The position numbers and the translations under genes are program-made. This document shows, piece by piece, positions 63,612 to 64,000 of a DNA stretch of 64,000 nt. The notes under the pieces are model-generated. The model ran no database searches. It was not told the DNA's origin and saw only the letters and a list, made by a program, of their open reading frames with translations. The DNA is from Phormidium tenue FACHB-1052 (GTDB lineage: Bacteria; Cyanobacteriota; Cyanobacteriia; Phormidesmidales; Phormidesmidaceae). The stretch's first letter is position 1. Every line of letters begins with the position of its first letter. The DNA lies in assembly GCF_014696675.1 (NCBI RefSeq), contig NZ_JACJQN010000015.1, positions 62,001-126,000 of the forward strand. The letters run 5' to 3'.

Positions 63612-64000
63612 GGCTAGACCCTAGAAAGAATAAGGGTTTACAGCATTGGAGGTAGGGAAGATAGATGCAGTAGTAATCCTATACTATCCTCTGCGGTGGT
63701 TACTGTCCTATCGTCACCAGGGCAGCATGGGCCAACGTCTTTGGGCCACTGCGATCGCGCTAGGACATTGTGCTTTAAAAACAAACCCCCACTGGCCAGC
63801 GCTACCAGTGGGGGTTGCTCTCAGGGTGTATCTACGCTCTAGGACGCTCTCAGGAACTCGCTGTGGGCCTATGGTGCCCTTGGTTTGGGGGGTATTCGTA
63901 GAGGTTGGCCAGATTGCGCTGTTTGGCGTATCCCTCGGGCCTGATGTGATCTCATGCAGCCGTAGAGCTAGGTGCGCTCACACTCAACCACTAGAACTAT
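63612..64000. other. Intergenic region upstream of umuC
   Basis: No complete gene in 389 bases. The umuC promoter is expected near 63640-63700, where TATACT-like and AGTA/TACT elements occur, but a LexA box cannot be fixed. A strong terminator (63774-63816) facing left suggests a further minus-strand gene to the right of the window. Confidence 0.5.
63774..63816 (-). terminator. Rho-independent terminator, minus strand
   Basis: A perfect 12-bp stem (AACCCCCACTGG / CCAGTGGGGGTT, 63784-63795 and 63805-63816) with a 9-base loop is followed on the minus strand by TGTTTTT. It would end transcripts entering from the right and insulate umuC. Confidence 0.75.

Noticed and set aside
63650-63720. LexA/SOS box upstream of umuC
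   Set aside because: AGTA...TACT elements are present, but spacing and core do not match a cyanobacterial LexA consensus well enough to claim.
63840-64000. Possible C-terminal gene fragment on the minus strand (IRPEGYAKQRNLANLY-like)
   Set aside because: An in-frame stop lies just upstream and no start or long frame exists within the window. Only the terminator hints at a gene further right.

Overview
The window reads as cyanobacterial DNA. The octamer GCGATCGC and its core CGATCG recur through most genes, as expected for HIP1-type DNA. Gene content suggests a large conjugative plasmid or an integrated conjugative element of a (probably filamentous) cyanobacterium. No rRNA, tRNA or CRISPR array was recognised.

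Layout. (1) 1-11.8 kb, + strand: a type IV secretion / conjugation operon. It holds the 3' part of a VirB4 ATPase, an exported protein with 51-bp tandem repeats, VirB6/TrbL-, VirB8- and VirB10/TrbI-like proteins, two further exported proteins, a VirD4/TraG coupling ATPase and two small accessory genes. (2) 12.2-23.1 kb, + strand: an AT-richer, HIP1-poor island. It holds a P-loop GTPase overlapping a WD40-repeat protein, then a small Trypco2-like protein followed by a 2436-residue CHAT protease - NACHT NTPase - helical-repeat protein. These are hallmark parts of NTP-dependent bacterial conflict (antiphage) systems. A 170-bp MITE-like element with perfect 20-bp inverted ends and an 8-bp target duplication lies just downstream. 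(3) 23.6-37.5 kb, + strand: the transfer/replication programme resumes. It holds an exported peptidoglycan hydrolase (VirB1-like, with a domain paralogous to the 7.2 kb gene), a lipoprotein, an N6-adenine methyltransferase / strawberry-notch-like helicase reading frame (with a second, overlapping gene) and a Prim-Pol type primase. (4) 37.7-38.3 kb: an SGNH hydrolase. (5) 38.4-57.5 kb, - strand: a class 1 DISARM antiphage locus (drmD, drmMI, drmA, drmB, drmC). An unrecognised 661-residue gene sits between drmD and drmMI, a block of five toxin-antitoxin type genes sits between drmMI and drmA, and three unrecognised mostly helical genes lie upstream. (6) 57.8-59.2 kb: a DUF433 gene and a divergent WYL-domain regulator, with a 16-bp palindrome in the intergenic region. 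(7) 59.6-64 kb: a hypothetical gene, a PD-(D/E)XK nuclease gene broken by a nonsense codon, a TIGR00027-type methyltransferase and a UmuC-like Y-family polymerase.

Together, regions 1 and 3 look like a mobile-element backbone for mating-pair formation, DNA processing and replication. Regions 2 and 5 look like cargo that would protect the host, and the element, from phages or competing elements. The least explained parts are the GTPase-WD40 pair, the extra DISARM-operon gene and the three-gene helical cluster. Functional statements rest on motifs read by eye; no database search was run.
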